64,000 bases of DNA from a virus, in IMG/VR virus record IMGVR_UViG_3300013099_000017, positions 1 through 64,000 of that record, one strand, 5' to 3'. Position 1 is the stretch's first letter. Each line of letters starts with the position of its first letter. The translations under genes and the position numbers were made by a program. The notes under the pieces are model-generated. The model did no database searches, was not told the origin of the DNA, and saw only the letters and a program-made list of their open reading frames with translations. Positions 9,727-20,362 of the stretch are shown here, one piece after another.

Positions 9727-11286
9727 GTGGCTTCAATTATTAAAGATAAAGCAAGAGTATTTAATGCGAACCAATTCTTGAATTTATTTTCAACTGGTTC
9801 AAATCAAACTTGGCAATCGGGTGCGATTTATTCAACGAATGATATTGTTATTAATAATTATCGTGAATATGTTGCTACAACTTCCGGTACTGCTGGAGCT
9901 ACTCCACCAACACACACAACGGGTGCTTTATCTGATGGTGGTGTTATTTGGCAACATGTTAAACCTGCCTTAGTTACAAATTATTACAATAATAATTTAT
10001 ATATGGTTCTTGGTAAAACTGATGCATGGGATGATGAACAAAATCCACCACAAGCAATGAATTATACAAAAGAAGATTATAATAATTTAAATGATGCATT
10101 GTTCTTTAAGAAACTGAGTTCTGCTAATGCTACTATGGGTATTAAAAGAAATCAATGGACAAGTGGTATAATTTACGATGCTTTCAGAACTGATTTAGAA
10201 TTAGATACAATTGAATACTATGTTACCAATAATTCAAATAGAATTTATATTTGTCTTGATAACAATGATGGAATACCATCAACATCTGAACCAACTGATA
10301 TTAATACAACATTTGATTCATTTAAAACTGGTGATGGTTATACTTGGAAGTTTGTTGGTGAAGTATCGGATGCTAATTTCATATCAACTGATTATATTCC
10401 TGTTATTAAGGTATTATCGGATAATGGTTCAAAACAATGGGAAATTCAACAAAATTCTAAATCACAAGCATTATTATATGTTAATGTGTTGGATGGTGGA
10501 GCCATATTTGTTGATGGTGTTCCATCCGTGGATGTTGATGGAACTGCAATAGGTATCGCTACTCTAACTGGTGGATTTTTAACTGAAATTACATTAACCG
10601 ATATTGGTTCTAATTATGATATAGCACCATATGTTGCTATTATACCATTAGGTGCTACTGATCTTGGCATACATCAACCAACAATGACAACCGATGTAAC
10701 TTTAGGTGAAGTAACAGGATTTACTATTTTAAATGGTGGTCAATATAATACAGCCAATGTAATTACTGCTACAATTAATTCAGGAACAGGTACAGGTTGT
10801 ACAATTGAACCAGAATTTACAGGATTTACATTAACCGGATTTACAATAACAAGTGTCGATGGTGGTTCAAATTATTCAGATACAGATACAATCACAATTG
10901 ATGATGGTGATGGAAATGTGGAAGCACATGATTTAGTTGTTAATTCACATCTTGGTACTGTTTTAGGATTAGGTTCAAATATACTCGAAGATTGTAATGC
11001 TAAATATATTATAATAAACGACAATATAATTGATGATGAATCAGGTTATATTGATACCGATGTTGATTTTAGACAAGTATCATTAGTTGTCGATCCAAAT
11101 GATATGGGTACAGATCTTGCAACTGCATTAAGATATTATGGTCCGGCAAGTTCAGGATATGCTGGTGCTAGTCTAAACCAAAAAATAAATCCAGTTTCAG
11201 GTAGTTTGATATACATTGATAACATTGAAGCAATTCAAAGAACATCAAACCAACAAGAAAACATAAAAATAATTTTGAAATTTTAA
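9727..11286 (+). CDS. 8: Baseplate wedge subunit gp8-like
   Basis: 519 residues, GTG start. The gp8 signature is seen in NNLYMVLGKTDAWDDEQNPP, the central IYICLDNNDG and DGYTWKFVGEV, and the terminal IYIDNIEAIQRTSNQQENIK, which parallels the end of T4 gp8 (334 residues). Two insertions explain the extra length: an N-terminal carbohydrate-binding-like motif (YREYVATTSGTAGATPP) and a glycine-rich beta repeat around residues 260-400. gp8 links wedge gp6/gp7 to the fibre network. Confidence 0.82.
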   Translation: MASIIKDKARVFNANQFLNLFSTGSNQTWQSGAIYSTNDIVINNYREYVATTSGTAGATPPTHTTGALSDGGVIWQHVKPALVTNYYNNNLYMVLGKTDAWDDEQNPPQAMNYTKEDYNNLNDALFFKKLSSANATMGIKRNQWTSGIIYDAFRTDLELDTIEYYVTNNSNRIYICLDNNDGIPSTSEPTDINTTFDSFKTGDGYTWKFVGEVSDANFISTDYIPVIKVLSDNGSKQWEIQQNSKSQALLYVNVLDGGAIFVDGVPSVDVDGTAIGIATLTGGFLTEITLTDIGSNYDIAPYVAIIPLGATDLGIHQPTMTTDVTLGEVTGFTILNGGQYNTANVITATINSGTGTGCTIEPEFTGFTLTGFTITSVDGGSNYSDTDTITIDDGDGNVEAHDLVVNSHLGTVLGLGSNILEDCNAKYIIINDNIIDDESGYIDTDVDFRQVSLVVDPNDMGTDLATALRYYGPASSGYAGASLNQKINPVSGSLIYIDNIEAIQRTSNQQENIKIILKF

Positions 11287-11296
11287 GAGAAGATAA

Positions 11297-14200
11297 ATGC
11301 CAAAGAAAACGTTTAATACAGATCCTTATTTTGATGATTTTGATGAAAGTAAGAATTTTCATCAAATATTATATAAACCAAGATTTCCTATTCAAACAAG
11401 GGAAATGAATCAGCAACAATCTATTATAAAAAATCAGATTGAAAGATTTGGTGATCATATATTTAAGCATGGTTCTATCGTGGAAGATACTATTCCAAAA
11501 TATATCAATGATATGAATTATGTTAGATTGAAAGATTTGGATACAAATAACGAAGCTGTTAAAACTGAATTAATATTGGGTAAAAAATTAATTGGTAAAA
11601 CTACTGGAATTACTGCCAAATGTCAATTAGCAACCGATATTACAGAAAATGATCCACCAACAATTTTCATTAATTATTTAACCAGTTCACTAGATGGATT
11701 ACATAAAGTATTTGAAAATGGTGAAGAATTGATTGTGTATGATGATCAGAATAATCCAGTTTATTCATGTTATGTAAGATGTCCAACATGTATTGGTTCT
11801 GTTGAACCTGCTACTGAAACTATTTATCCTACTGGAAAATCTGCAATATTTACTATTACACAAGGTATTTATTATGTGTTTGGTAGTTTTGTTTATACTC
11901 CAACTCAAACAATCATTTTAAAGAAGTATGATATTGATCCGAGCGTTACGGTTGGATTAAATATTATTCAAACTATTGTTACTGAACATGATGATCAAAG
12001 TTTATTAGATAATGCTTTAGGATATCCAAATTATACAAGTCCTGGTGCTGATCGTTATAAAATTCAATTAAGTTTAGAAAAAATACCAAATGATTCACCA
12101 GAACAAGATAATTGGATAAATATTGCAGTTATTGAATTTGGTATATTAAAAGAAATCAAAGATAAACCTGAATATGCTGACATTATGGATATGATGGCCA
12201 GACGTACATATGATGAATCTGGTGATTATACAGTAAAACCATTTTTAGTTAATTTCAAAAATTTATTAAAATCATCAAAAGATTCAACTGATGGTATTTA
12301 TTGGGCTGATGAAACTACACCACCTGAAACATTAGAAGATTATAAAAATAGATTTATTGCTACAATGAGTGATGGTAAAGCATATGTTAAAGGATATGAA
12401 ATTGAAAGATTATCCAATTCAAATATATCTATTGAACGTGCAAGGGATGAAGGTGTTATTGAAGATACAGCTATCCGTTATGTTCAAGGAAATTACATTT
12501 ATGTTGCGTTAAATCCTCAATCAAATACATATCCTTTATATGATACTGCTACTGAAAAATATGCGGTGGATTTTGAAAATGTTTCATTCTATGATGATTA
12601 TAATGTATGGGAAAATGGAGTGCCTGCATCAAGTTCTATTGGTGTGGCAAAAGTTAAATCACAATTAAATACTGGTAAAACCATAAAAGATTTTAGTGGT
12701 GCTGTTGATGTTCCTGTATTCAAATTATATTTATTTGAAATGAATATTACTTCACCAAGCACATTTAATGATGTTAAATCTGTATACAAATCTGGTATTA
12801 ATACATTTGCATGTAAAGTTTTAACTGATGATGAATGGACAGAAATTGATGCTGGTGCTGGAAATGGTTCAGGTTTAGAAGAACCTAAAATTTATGATCC
12901 TGATTCTAATATGATGTTAAGTAAATTAGCAGAACCTTGGACAAGTGGAATTAATAATGTTACAATGACAACCAGAAAGAAATTTACTGGTCAATCTAAT
13001 GCTGGTGGTGAATTTACCTTTTCTACTGGTACAAATGAATTATTTGAATCATTTAATCCTAATAAATGGGTATTCTCTGAAAAAGATGGTACAGGTAATT
13101 ACATATATGTACCCGTGGATTCAGGTCAAGTTTCAATAACATCAAATGCAACAAACCAAGATTGTGTTGTAACAGGCTTTGGAACAAATCAACAATGTTG
13201 TGTTATTGTGGATATTATATCAAATAATGTCCCTTCAAAAACTAAAAACTTAATTTCAACAAGTCTTAATATTGAATTAACTTCTGCTAATTTTAAAGAA
13301 TGGCATTTATTAAATCAAGTTGATGGTAGACGTATATTGTCAGTAACAAATATTACTGATCTTGATTCTGCTAATTGGTTTGATGTAACTTCTGATTTCA
13401 TATTCAATGATGGTGCAAAAGATAATACATATGATTTATGTAAAATACAAAGAACATTAAATTCAGAACCTACTTATGGTGGTGATAGTAAAGCAATCTA
13501 TGAGGTTGTTTTTGAATATTTTGAACATTTAAATACTAACAATGGATATATGTTTACAGCTTCATCATATCAGTCAATGATTGATGATGATAATCAAGAT
13601 TTCGATTATGAAGATATTCCTTTATATGTTTCTCAAAATGGCGAGGACTATGAATTAAGACGTTGTTTAGATTTCCGTGTTGATGAAGCTGATGATGGTC
13701 AAGGGGGTCAATTTGTTGAAACTGGCTATATACCTTCACACGATTCAAACATAATTCATGATATTACATTTTATTTACCAAGAATTGATAAAATTGTTAT
13801 TGATTCTATAAGTAAAAAATTTATTGCGGTTAAAGGAATACCATCTTTAAAACCTATTGAACCAAAAACACCAAAAGGTGCAATGGCTTTATATACAGTT
13901 AATATTGCTCCATATACACTTGATGTTAAAAGAGATGTGTATAAAAAGTATGTGAATAATCGTAGATTCACTATGAGAGATATTAGTAAGATTGAAAAAC
14001 GTGTTGATAATTTAGAATATTACACAACATTTACTATGCTTGAAAAAGATGCTGAATCAACATCCGTTAAAGATGCTAATGGTTTGGATAGATTTAAAAA
14101 TGGTTTAATCACAGATAATTTTGCTAATTTTACTGCTTCTGATACTAAACATCCAGAATTCAATGGTGCTATTGATATTAAAAATTATGAAATGCGTCCA

Positions 14201-17137
14201 ACTTTTTATACAAGAAAGATTCACTTATCTCTTAATGTCAATACATCTGAAAATTATCAAATAACTGGTAATATGATTACACAACCATATAGTAGTATTG
14301 TGTTTCAGAAACAATTATTATCAAGTAAAACATTATCTGTAAATCCATATTTCATTTTCAATTGGATAGGAACTCTTGAATTGATTCCATCTTATGATTC
14401 AGATAAACAAATTGATCGTAAACCTGATTTAGTTATTAATATTGATATTGGTATGGAAGGTGGTAATGATTTACCAGATGGTCAATTAAATGAAACATTA
14501 TTTGGAAATTGGGAACCAGTTGGTTTAAGAAATGTTGAAGATTCCGAAGTTGACGATCTTCTAACAGAAGGTTTAGACTTTGTTGGTAATGATAGTTTTT
14601 CAAGAGCATCCGTTGGTACACGCAGAGTAGTTGATGGTAGATTTGTACAAGCGGTTAATGTTGTTAAAGATGTTACTGATAGAAAATCATTGGGTGATAG
14701 AATTACTGATGTAAATATAATTCCATTTGTAAGAAAACAAGATATTCAATTTGTTGCTCAATCAATGCGTCCAAATACAGTTATATATCCATTTTTTGAT
14801 GATATAGATGTTTCTCAATATTGTAGACCATTAAACGGTTCAAATGGTGATGAATTAAAAACTACTGGTAATGGTGAATTTATTGGTGTATTTAGTGTAC
14901 CAAATACTGCTGATGTTAATTTCCATACTGGTGATAGAATATTTAAATTAACAGATGATTATATTAATTCTGATGATCCTGATACCACTACAACAACAGC
15001 AACAAGTAAATTTTGGTCTGGTGGATTAAAAACAGAAGTTCAAGAAACTATTTTAGATGTAGTTCATGAAGAAACTTTGGTGGTTGATGTTGTTGGTCCG
15101 GCTGTTCCACCACCACCTGCTCCACCATCACCACCAAGACTTGTATGCCCTTTAGGTTGGAGGACAGTACGGATGGCTGGTTTTCAACAATGTTTAGCAC
15201 CAAACCCACCTAGTGATCCAATTGCTCAATCATTTACAATTGAATTAGGTGATTCTACTGGTTGCTTCTTAACTGAAATTGATGTATATTTTTCATCTAA
15301 ATCTGATGAAGAACATGTTTGGGTAGAATTACGCCCAATGGTTAATGGATATCCTTCTGATAACAAAATATTACCATTTAGTCGTACTATTAAAGTGTCA
15401 AGTAGTGTTAATATTTCTGATGATGGTAGTTTACCTACACGTTTCACATTTGATTCACCTGTTTATGTTAGAAAAGACGAAGATTATTGTTTTGTTGTTG
15501 GTTCAAAAGATCAAGCATATCGTGTTCATGTTGCAAGATTAGGTGGTATGGGTAAAACTGGTGGTATGATTGCAACTCAACCATCAATGGGTTCATTGTT
15601 TAAGTCTCAAAATGGCAAAACATGGAACGCTGAACAAATGGAAGATATTAAATTCACTCTATATAAAGCAGATTTCAATCGTGATAACGATATGATTCTG
15701 AAATATATTGATAATGGATTTGCTGTTGATGATTTACCATATAATCCTATTGAAACAGAAATTAACTCAGATACTATTCGAGTTAAACATAGAAATCATG
15801 GATTTATTCCAGGCGATAAATTGTCTATGGATTTATTAACAAAAACACAATTTCAAATTGTTATTAAATCTGGTAATTTAATTGTCGGTCAAAAATTAAG
15901 TACAACTAGTACAGGTAGTTGTGTTGTCACATCATCAACATTTGTAGAAGATACGACAACTCCATCCGGTCATAGTGGTAAACGATATAATTGTACTGTT
16001 AAAGATATCATAGGTTATATTACTGCTGGTGAAGGAAATCTAGTTACCGCTAATCAATATATTGAAGAAGTTAAACAACCGTGGGTATTAGATAAATTAG
16101 ATATTGATCAAGTTCAGCTTACAAATTGGCAAAATGGATTATCTTCCTGTGTTGGTTATTTTGAAGAATCTATTAATGCTGATGTAAATGGTATACCATT
16201 AGATGCATTAACAAATCCTGTTCAACCCTTAATGGTATTGGATGTTGATTCATTAGATAGTTATACAATTGAAGTTGCTGGATATCCTGCTACTATTACT
16301 GGATTTACTGGTGGTGATGGGGGACAAGTTCAAGGACATGTTCAAGTTGATATGTTCAATCTTGGTATTGATTTCAAAAAGAATGATGCTACATTGAGAG
16401 GTGAATTAATAGGTACTACTCATGGTAGCACAAATTCAGTATTTGATAACTATAATCCTTCTCCATTAGTAGATTTTACAGATAACTCAAATCAAAATTT
16501 ATCACAACCAATAAAGGTTTCAAATCCACATAATAATGGTATTACTGGTGATAAATCTATGGATATTTCATTAATAGCAACTGCAATTAGTGGGGATGTT
16601 AATGTATCACCTGTATGTATGATTCCATCAATATCATTTACATCAATAACAAATCGTGTTGATTGGAATGATCAGGCACATTATGAGGTTGCTCCAAATC
16701 ATGATGCATTATGGGATTCAAATCCACAACCTGATAAAGCAAGATGGGTCGATGAAACAGATCCGGTAGATGGTAAAGAAACTGCTAAGTATATTCTTAA
16801 AAAAGTATCATTGTCAAATCCTGCTACTATGATAAAAATATATGCAGATATATTTAAACCAAATAATTCGGCTGTTGATTTTTATTATAAAACATTACCA
16901 GTGGATAAATCAACGGGTCTTGAAGAAGAATCGTGGATTTATGTACCATTTGATGATGAATTTGTATCATCAACTGCTGATGAATTTATTGAAGCATCAA
17001 TTACAATCGGTGATGAAGATTTAGGTCAAGCCCCAATTCCAGATTTTAAAGAATTTAGAATTAAAATGGTATTGAAAACTAAAAATACTGCTACACCACC
17101 GAGAGTTAAGAAATTCAGAGCAATTGCACTAACATAA
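11297..17137 (+). CDS. Giant DUF4815-type baseplate/tail structural protein
   Basis: 1946 residues, the largest gene here. The N-terminus (NFHQILYKPRFPIQTREMNQ, then IERFGDHIFKHGSIV) is the DUF4815 family signature found in virion proteins of cyanophage-like and other large myoviruses. A short proline-rich linker (PPPPAPPSPP) lies near residue 1270. It is followed by a beta-rich region (SFTIELGDSTGCFLTEIDVY, RPMVNGYPS) typical of receptor-facing wedge or fibre proteins. Position after gp8 suggests a gp10-like peripheral wedge role, which is inference. Confidence 0.8.
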   Translation: MPKKTFNTDPYFDDFDESKNFHQILYKPRFPIQTREMNQQQSIIKNQIERFGDHIFKHGSIVEDTIPKYINDMNYVRLKDLDTNNEAVKTELILGKKLIGKTTGITAKCQLATDITENDPPTIFINYLTSSLDGLHKVFENGEELIVYDDQNNPVYSCYVRCPTCIGSVEPATETIYPTGKSAIFTITQGIYYVFGSFVYTPTQTIILKKYDIDPSVTVGLNIIQTIVTEHDDQSLLDNALGYPNYTSPGADRYKIQLSLEKIPNDSPEQDNWINIAVIEFGILKEIKDKPEYADIMDMMARRTYDESGDYTVKPFLVNFKNLLKSSKDSTDGIYWADETTPPETLEDYKNRFIATMSDGKAYVKGYEIERLSNSNISIERARDEGVIEDTAIRYVQGNYIYVALNPQSNTYPLYDTATEKYAVDFENVSFYDDYNVWENGVPASSSIGVAKVKSQLNTGKTIKDFSGAVDVPVFKLYLFEMNITSPSTFNDVKSVYKSGINTFACKVLTDDEWTEIDAGAGNGSGLEEPKIYDPDSNMMLSKLAEPWTSGINNVTMTTRKKFTGQSNAGGEFTFSTGTNELFESFNPNKWVFSEKDGTGNYIYVPVDSGQVSITSNATNQDCVVTGFGTNQQCCVIVDIISNNVPSKTKNLISTSLNIELTSANFKEWHLLNQVDGRRILSVTNITDLDSANWFDVTSDFIFNDGAKDNTYDLCKIQRTLNSEPTYGGDSKAIYEVVFEYFEHLNTNNGYMFTASSYQSMIDDDNQDFDYEDIPLYVSQNGEDYELRRCLDFRVDEADDGQGGQFVETGYIPSHDSNIIHDITFYLPRIDKIVIDSISKKFIAVKGIPSLKPIEPKTPKGAMALYTVNIAPYTLDVKRDVYKKYVNNRRFTMRDISKIEKRVDNLEYYTTFTMLEKDAESTSVKDANGLDRFKNGLITDNFANFTASDTKHPEFNGAIDIKNYEMRPTFYTRKIHLSLNVNTSENYQITGNMITQPYSSIVFQKQLLSSKTLSVNPYFIFNWIGTLELIPSYDSDKQIDRKPDLVINIDIGMEGGNDLPDGQLNETLFGNWEPVGLRNVEDSEVDDLLTEGLDFVGNDSFSRASVGTRRVVDGRFVQAVNVVKDVTDRKSLGDRITDVNIIPFVRKQDIQFVAQSMRPNTVIYPFFDDIDVSQYCRPLNGSNGDELKTTGNGEFIGVFSVPNTADVNFHTGDRIFKLTDDYINSDDPDTTTTTATSKFWSGGLKTEVQETILDVVHEETLVVDVVGPAVPPPPAPPSPPRLVCPLGWRTVRMAGFQQCLAPNPPSDPIAQSFTIELGDSTGCFLTEIDVYFSSKSDEEHVWVELRPMVNGYPSDNKILPFSRTIKVSSSVNISDDGSLPTRFTFDSPVYVRKDEDYCFVVGSKDQAYRVHVARLGGMGKTGGMIATQPSMGSLFKSQNGKTWNAEQMEDIKFTLYKADFNRDNDMILKYIDNGFAVDDLPYNPIETEINSDTIRVKHRNHGFIPGDKLSMDLLTKTQFQIVIKSGNLIVGQKLSTTSTGSCVVTSSTFVEDTTTPSGHSGKRYNCTVKDIIGYITAGEGNLVTANQYIEEVKQPWVLDKLDIDQVQLTNWQNGLSSCVGYFEESINADVNGIPLDALTNPVQPLMVLDVDSLDSYTIEVAGYPATITGFTGGDGGQVQGHVQVDMFNLGIDFKKNDATLRGELIGTTHGSTNSVFDNYNPSPLVDFTDNSNQNLSQPIKVSNPHNNGITGDKSMDISLIATAISGDVNVSPVCMIPSISFTSITNRVDWNDQAHYEVAPNHDALWDSNPQPDKARWVDETDPVDGKETAKYILKKVSLSNPATMIKIYADIFKPNNSAVDFYYKTLPVDKSTGLEEESWIYVPFDDEFVSSTADEFIEASITIGDEDLGQAPIPDFKEFRIKMVLKTKNTATPPRVKKFRAIALT

Positions 17138-17154
17138 ATAAGAATGAGGTAAAA

Positions 17155-17379
17155 ATGAGTCAATTAAAAATAGAAAATACTGATTATACCAAAGATGATA
17201 ATACCGGAATTATTGTTAATAATAATAAGTCCGAGTATTTAAACGCTAGGGCAAGACGTTCTAAACAAAAAAGAGATCAAGAAAAAATCAATAATCTTCA
17301 ATCAGAATTAACCGATGTTAAAAGCACTATGGCTGAATTAGTAAAATTAGTACAGGATTTGAATAATGGCAATAACTAA
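17155..17379 (+). CDS. Small coiled-coil protein
   Basis: 74 residues, not recognised. An N-terminal polar segment is followed by a basic stretch (NARARRSKQKRDQEK) and a predicted coiled coil (INNLQSELTDVKSTMAELVK). A GAGGT ribosome-binding site precedes the ATG. The end overlaps the next gene by 14 bases. Probably a fibre-attachment or assembly factor, by context only. Confidence 0.6.
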   Translation: MSQLKIENTDYTKDDNTGIIVNNNKSEYLNARARRSKQKRDQEKINNLQSELTDVKSTMAELVKLVQDLNNGNN

Positions 17380-18442
17380 AATAAATGACCAAACAAAATT
17401 TTTAGGTTGGAAAGAAATTATCAACTTAATTATTGATGCAATTGGTGATAATGGAAATTTAACAACTGATGAAAAAATTACATTGGTTGGTGCTATTAAT
17501 GAAGTTGATGGTAATACCGATGTAAACATTCTTGCTATTGCTGATATCATTAGTGATATTGGTGATATTAATAATCTTACAACAACTGTCACCAGTAATA
17601 TTGTACAAGCTCTTAATGGTTTACAAACTGAAACAACTGCTAATGCTGATGCAATTGGTATCAATCAAACTGCAATTGGTTCCAATTCAACAAACATTGG
17701 TACTATTGGTGATTTAGATACGGTTTCAACTGATTTGGTTGAAGCGATTAATGAAGTTAATGGTAAAATCGATCATACTGGATTAAATCCTTATTTTGAA
17801 AACTTTGATAATAGTAGATTTTCATTAGATACGGGTATCACAATTTCAGCATTTAATAAAGGTAATTTATTAAATTCATACAATTCATCAACTATTACTG
17901 TTGGTGATAAATTTATTAACGATAATTCGGATAATGGCGGTTCTGCTGGAAATATGGGTGGGGATGCTATTACATTATTAGCTAAATTGGTTGTTGAAGG
18001 TAGATCCGAAGTTAGATATGGTTATGAATTTTTTATTGGTCAAATTACTGCTGGTGGTGGTACTGCTGATGTAATCAATTTCAATGCTACTGATTATTAT
18101 CCACAAACAACATCAAATGATAAGTATCTTGGTTCTATTAATGAATATATTACATGGGCTGGATATGTTGAAAATACAGATGCAGTTAATGATATTTTAA
18201 TCGGTTCAACACATCCAAACTTAACAACTTATATTGATGGTGTTGAAGAAGCAAATCCATATGAATTATCAAATGCTACTGGTTGGATTCACGTTAGACA
18301 GAAATTGTTCTTAACTCAGGAATTTAAAACAATATTTCCTTTAATCTCAGCAACATCTGGAAATGCTTCTGTTATAAATATTGCCTTATCTTGTTTATAT
18401 CGTGCCGATGTTCTTGATACTCAATTAGGGGTAGTTCAATAA
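17366..18442 (+). CDS. Fibre/neck-like protein with VGAINEV repeats
   Basis: 358 residues. The N-terminal 140 residues carry repeated (L)V(G/E)AINEV motifs spaced by polar heptad-like segments, a pattern common in trimeric phage fibre and neck proteins. The C-terminal half is beta-rich (RSEVRYGYEFFIGQITAGGG, ATGWIHVRQK) and may be a sugar-binding tip. Overlaps both neighbours (14 bases upstream, TAATG downstream). Fibre role inferred from repeats and context. Confidence 0.65.
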   Translation: MAITKINDQTKFLGWKEIINLIIDAIGDNGNLTTDEKITLVGAINEVDGNTDVNILAIADIISDIGDINNLTTTVTSNIVQALNGLQTETTANADAIGINQTAIGSNSTNIGTIGDLDTVSTDLVEAINEVNGKIDHTGLNPYFENFDNSRFSLDTGITISAFNKGNLLNSYNSSTITVGDKFINDNSDNGGSAGNMGGDAITLLAKLVVEGRSEVRYGYEFFIGQITAGGGTADVINFNATDYYPQTTSNDKYLGSINEYITWAGYVENTDAVNDILIGSTHPNLTTYIDGVEEANPYELSNATGWIHVRQKLFLTQEFKTIFPLISATSGNASVINIALSCLYRADVLDTQLGVVQ

Positions 18443-18801
18443 TGGCCACAGTTATTAATTTTGTTGTGGATGCTGGATCGAAATTTGAAGGTATTGCGAG
18501 TATTGTCAATGAGGACGGATCATTATTTGATTTATCTGATTATGAACCATTTGCTCAAATGAGAAAAAGTTTTTTCAGTGATCGCAATGTTGTAGAAATT
18601 CAGGCAACTATTGAGGGTGATCCTATAAATGGTGAAATTTTGTTGGAACTTGACCCTGCTGTTACTGCTGATTTACCTACCTTAATTTCTAACAATTGGG
18701 TTTACGATATCGAAGCTCGAAATCCTTTGGATGTTACAGACGTAAAACGTGTTGCGGAAGGTGTAATAACCGTTAATCCGAACGCTACTAAAAGCCCATA
18801 A
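18442..18801 (+). CDS. Small virion-associated protein
   Basis: 119 residues, acidic and beta-rich (FVVDAGSKFEGIASIVNEDG, NWVYDIEARNP, VAEGVITVNP). The overall pattern resembles short Ig-like or BppU-N-like proteins found beside fibre genes in tailed phages. Coupled by TAATG to the fibre gene. It is the last gene before a 200-base regulatory gap, so it closes the first structural operon. Confidence 0.6.
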   Translation: MATVINFVVDAGSKFEGIASIVNEDGSLFDLSDYEPFAQMRKSFFSDRNVVEIQATIEGDPINGEILLELDPAVTADLPTLISNNWVYDIEARNPLDVTDVKRVAEGVITVNPNATKSP

Positions 18802-18906
18802 AATAATCATTAATAATCTGATTTTTTTGGTTCATATTTATATTAATGAATTGTTCGATTGTTAATTTTCTCATAATATATTCCCATAATAAAGTGTTTC
18901 TGCCTT

Positions 18907-18968
18907 TTATAAATAGATACAGGCATGATACCAAGTTTAGAAAAGTGGTATCCTATACCTATTTATAA
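18907..18968. repeat. Large imperfect inverted repeat containing late promoter elements
   Basis: Outer arms TTATAAATAG (18907-18916) and CTATTTATAA (18959-18968) are perfect complements. Inner arms GATACCA (18927-18933) and TGGTATC (18946-18952) pair too, around a 12-base loop. Each outer arm contains a T4 late element, TATAAATA, one per strand. The remainder of the 18802-19004 gap is AT-rich with no gene. Confidence 0.75.
18908..18915 (+). promoter_or_regulatory. T4-type late promoter TATAAATA
   Basis: Exact match to the T4 late promoter -10 element recognised by gp55-gp33-RNA polymerase. It lies 97 bases before the fibre gene at 19005 and after the close of the preceding operon. A mirror copy on the minus strand lies at 18960-18967. 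Confidence 0.65.
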
Positions 18969-18981
18969 CCGGAGAAAACAC

Positions 18982-19005
18982 TTGAAAAATGAGAAGTCTG
19001 TCTAA
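18982..19005 (+). CDS. Possible 7-residue leader peptide
   Basis: TTG start seven bases after GGAG (18971-18974), encoding MKNEKSV and ending TAATG, so its stop overlaps the ATG of the next gene. The main gene has no good ribosome-binding site of its own, so reinitiation is plausible. Could be chance. Confidence 0.3.
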   Translation: MKNEKSV

Positions 19006-19919
19006 TGCCATTGCAACCTCAGCGCAAAACTGCTACAATCACAGATAATTTAAATCTTAAAACAACTATCAAGACCAAGCACAATATTGGTGAAGCTGGA
19101 ATGGTTTCAGATAATGTTGAAGCGAGGGTTATAGGAATCCCTGGGCCAAAAGGTCAAGATGCTGGTGGTGAAATTGGTGATGTCAATTATACAAACTTTA
19201 CACCTGTTCCAGAAGATATTGGTGGGATCACGGCTGGCGAAACTTTTGATGATGTTCCAGTACAAACAATGTGGGATAAATTATTATATCCATATCAATA
19301 TCCAACTTTCACAAATTTTTATATGGGATCACAATCAACTGTAATTGAAGTTGGTTCTGCTGTTATTGGTGGCATAAGAACGTTTAATTGGTCAACATCA
19401 AATGATACCAATATTAAAACAAATACAATTAGAATATTACAAGATTCATCCCCAATTTATACCAATGGTGAAAATGATGGAACTCAGGATGTAAATATTG
19501 GTTCAGATATTATTAAGACTTCACCACAAACTCAATCATGGTTAATTGAATCGACAAATACAAAAGAAGAAATATTGACAAGAACATATTCTGTTAGGTG
19601 GCGTTGGTCAAATTACTTTGGAAATAATAATGAATTATCATTAGATGAAAGTGATGTTTTGGGATTATCCGATAGAAGTTTGGTAACATCATATTCCGGA
19701 ATATACAATTTTGTTGCTGGTGGTGGATATAAGTATATTTGTTATCCGGTATCATTTGGATTATATAATAAAGCTGTTGATGTTGATACCGGATTTGGAA
19801 TGGCTATGGAACCTGCTGAAATTTTAAACATTACTAATGGGGATGGTATAAGTGCAGATTATTATATTCACAGAACTACCAATTTTATTAATGGTGCTAT
19901 AAGGATACAATTATCATGA
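19005..19919 (+). CDS. Tail fibre-like protein
   Basis: 304 residues. Contains a short collagen-like GIPGPKGQDAGG segment near residue 50 and the block ITAGETFDDVPVQTMWDKLLYPYQ, a recurring phage fibre/structural motif. The C-terminal half is beta-rich and aromatic (YSGIYNFVAGGGYKYICYPV). Overlaps the next gene by four bases (ATGA). Likely a receptor-contacting fibre or its adaptor. Confidence 0.6.
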   Translation: MPLQPQRKTATITDNLNLKTTIKTKHNIGEAGMVSDNVEARVIGIPGPKGQDAGGEIGDVNYTNFTPVPEDIGGITAGETFDDVPVQTMWDKLLYPYQYPTFTNFYMGSQSTVIEVGSAVIGGIRTFNWSTSNDTNIKTNTIRILQDSSPIYTNGENDGTQDVNIGSDIIKTSPQTQSWLIESTNTKEEILTRTYSVRWRWSNYFGNNNELSLDESDVLGLSDRSLVTSYSGIYNFVAGGGYKYICYPVSFGLYNKAVDVDTGFGMAMEPAEILNITNGDGISADYYIHRTTNFINGAIRIQLS

Positions 19920-20362
19920 GTAAAATCCCAGGAACAGTTACATTATCGGGTATTATTGCTCCATCTGATGATCAGGATACTTATGCGGTTACGGAAGATA
20001 CCTATAATAAGGGTGGTCATAGAACAGTTGAAACAATTGCTGAACGAAACTTAATACCTTCTCTTAGACGAAAAGAGGGGATGTTGGTGTTTGTCCGTGG
20101 TGATGGTATCACATATCAGTTAATTAATGACCTATGGGAAATTTTCGCAGGTTCTAGTGGTGCTGGTGATAAACATGAAGTCTATACTCAGGGTGTGGCA
20201 AGTGCTATTTGGAACATCAATCACAATATGGGGAAATTTCCTTCTATTGATGTAATTGATACGGGTGGAACAAATGTGGAAGGTGATATATTGTATGTTG
20301 ATGCTGATAATATTATATTAACATTCTCAGCACCATTTACAGGTACAGCATATATGAACTAA
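19916..20362 (+). CDS. Tail fibre C-terminal-type protein
   Basis: 148 residues. The second half (AIWNINHNMGKFPSIDVIDTGG, then LTFSAPFTGTAYMN) is a widespread C-terminal domain of phage tail fibres. The first half holds an RNLIPSLRRKEGMLVFVRGDG motif also typical of fibre proteins. Coupled to the upstream fibre gene by ATGA. Its 3' end overlaps the convergent uvsY gene by four bases. Confidence 0.65.
   Translation: MSKIPGTVTLSGIIAPSDDQDTYAVTEDTYNKGGHRTVETIAERNLIPSLRRKEGMLVFVRGDGITYQLINDLWEIFAGSSGAGDKHEVYTQGVASAIWNINHNMGKFPSIDVIDTGGTNVEGDILYVDADNIILTFSAPFTGTAYMN

Noticed and set aside
17347-17664. 105-residue minus-strand open frame
   Set aside because: Shadow opposite the repetitive coiled-coil fibre gene; no start signal and biased composition.
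19045-19190. Collagen-like fibre repeat in the 304-aa protein
   Set aside because: Only a single GPKG segment, not a G-X-Y repeat series.
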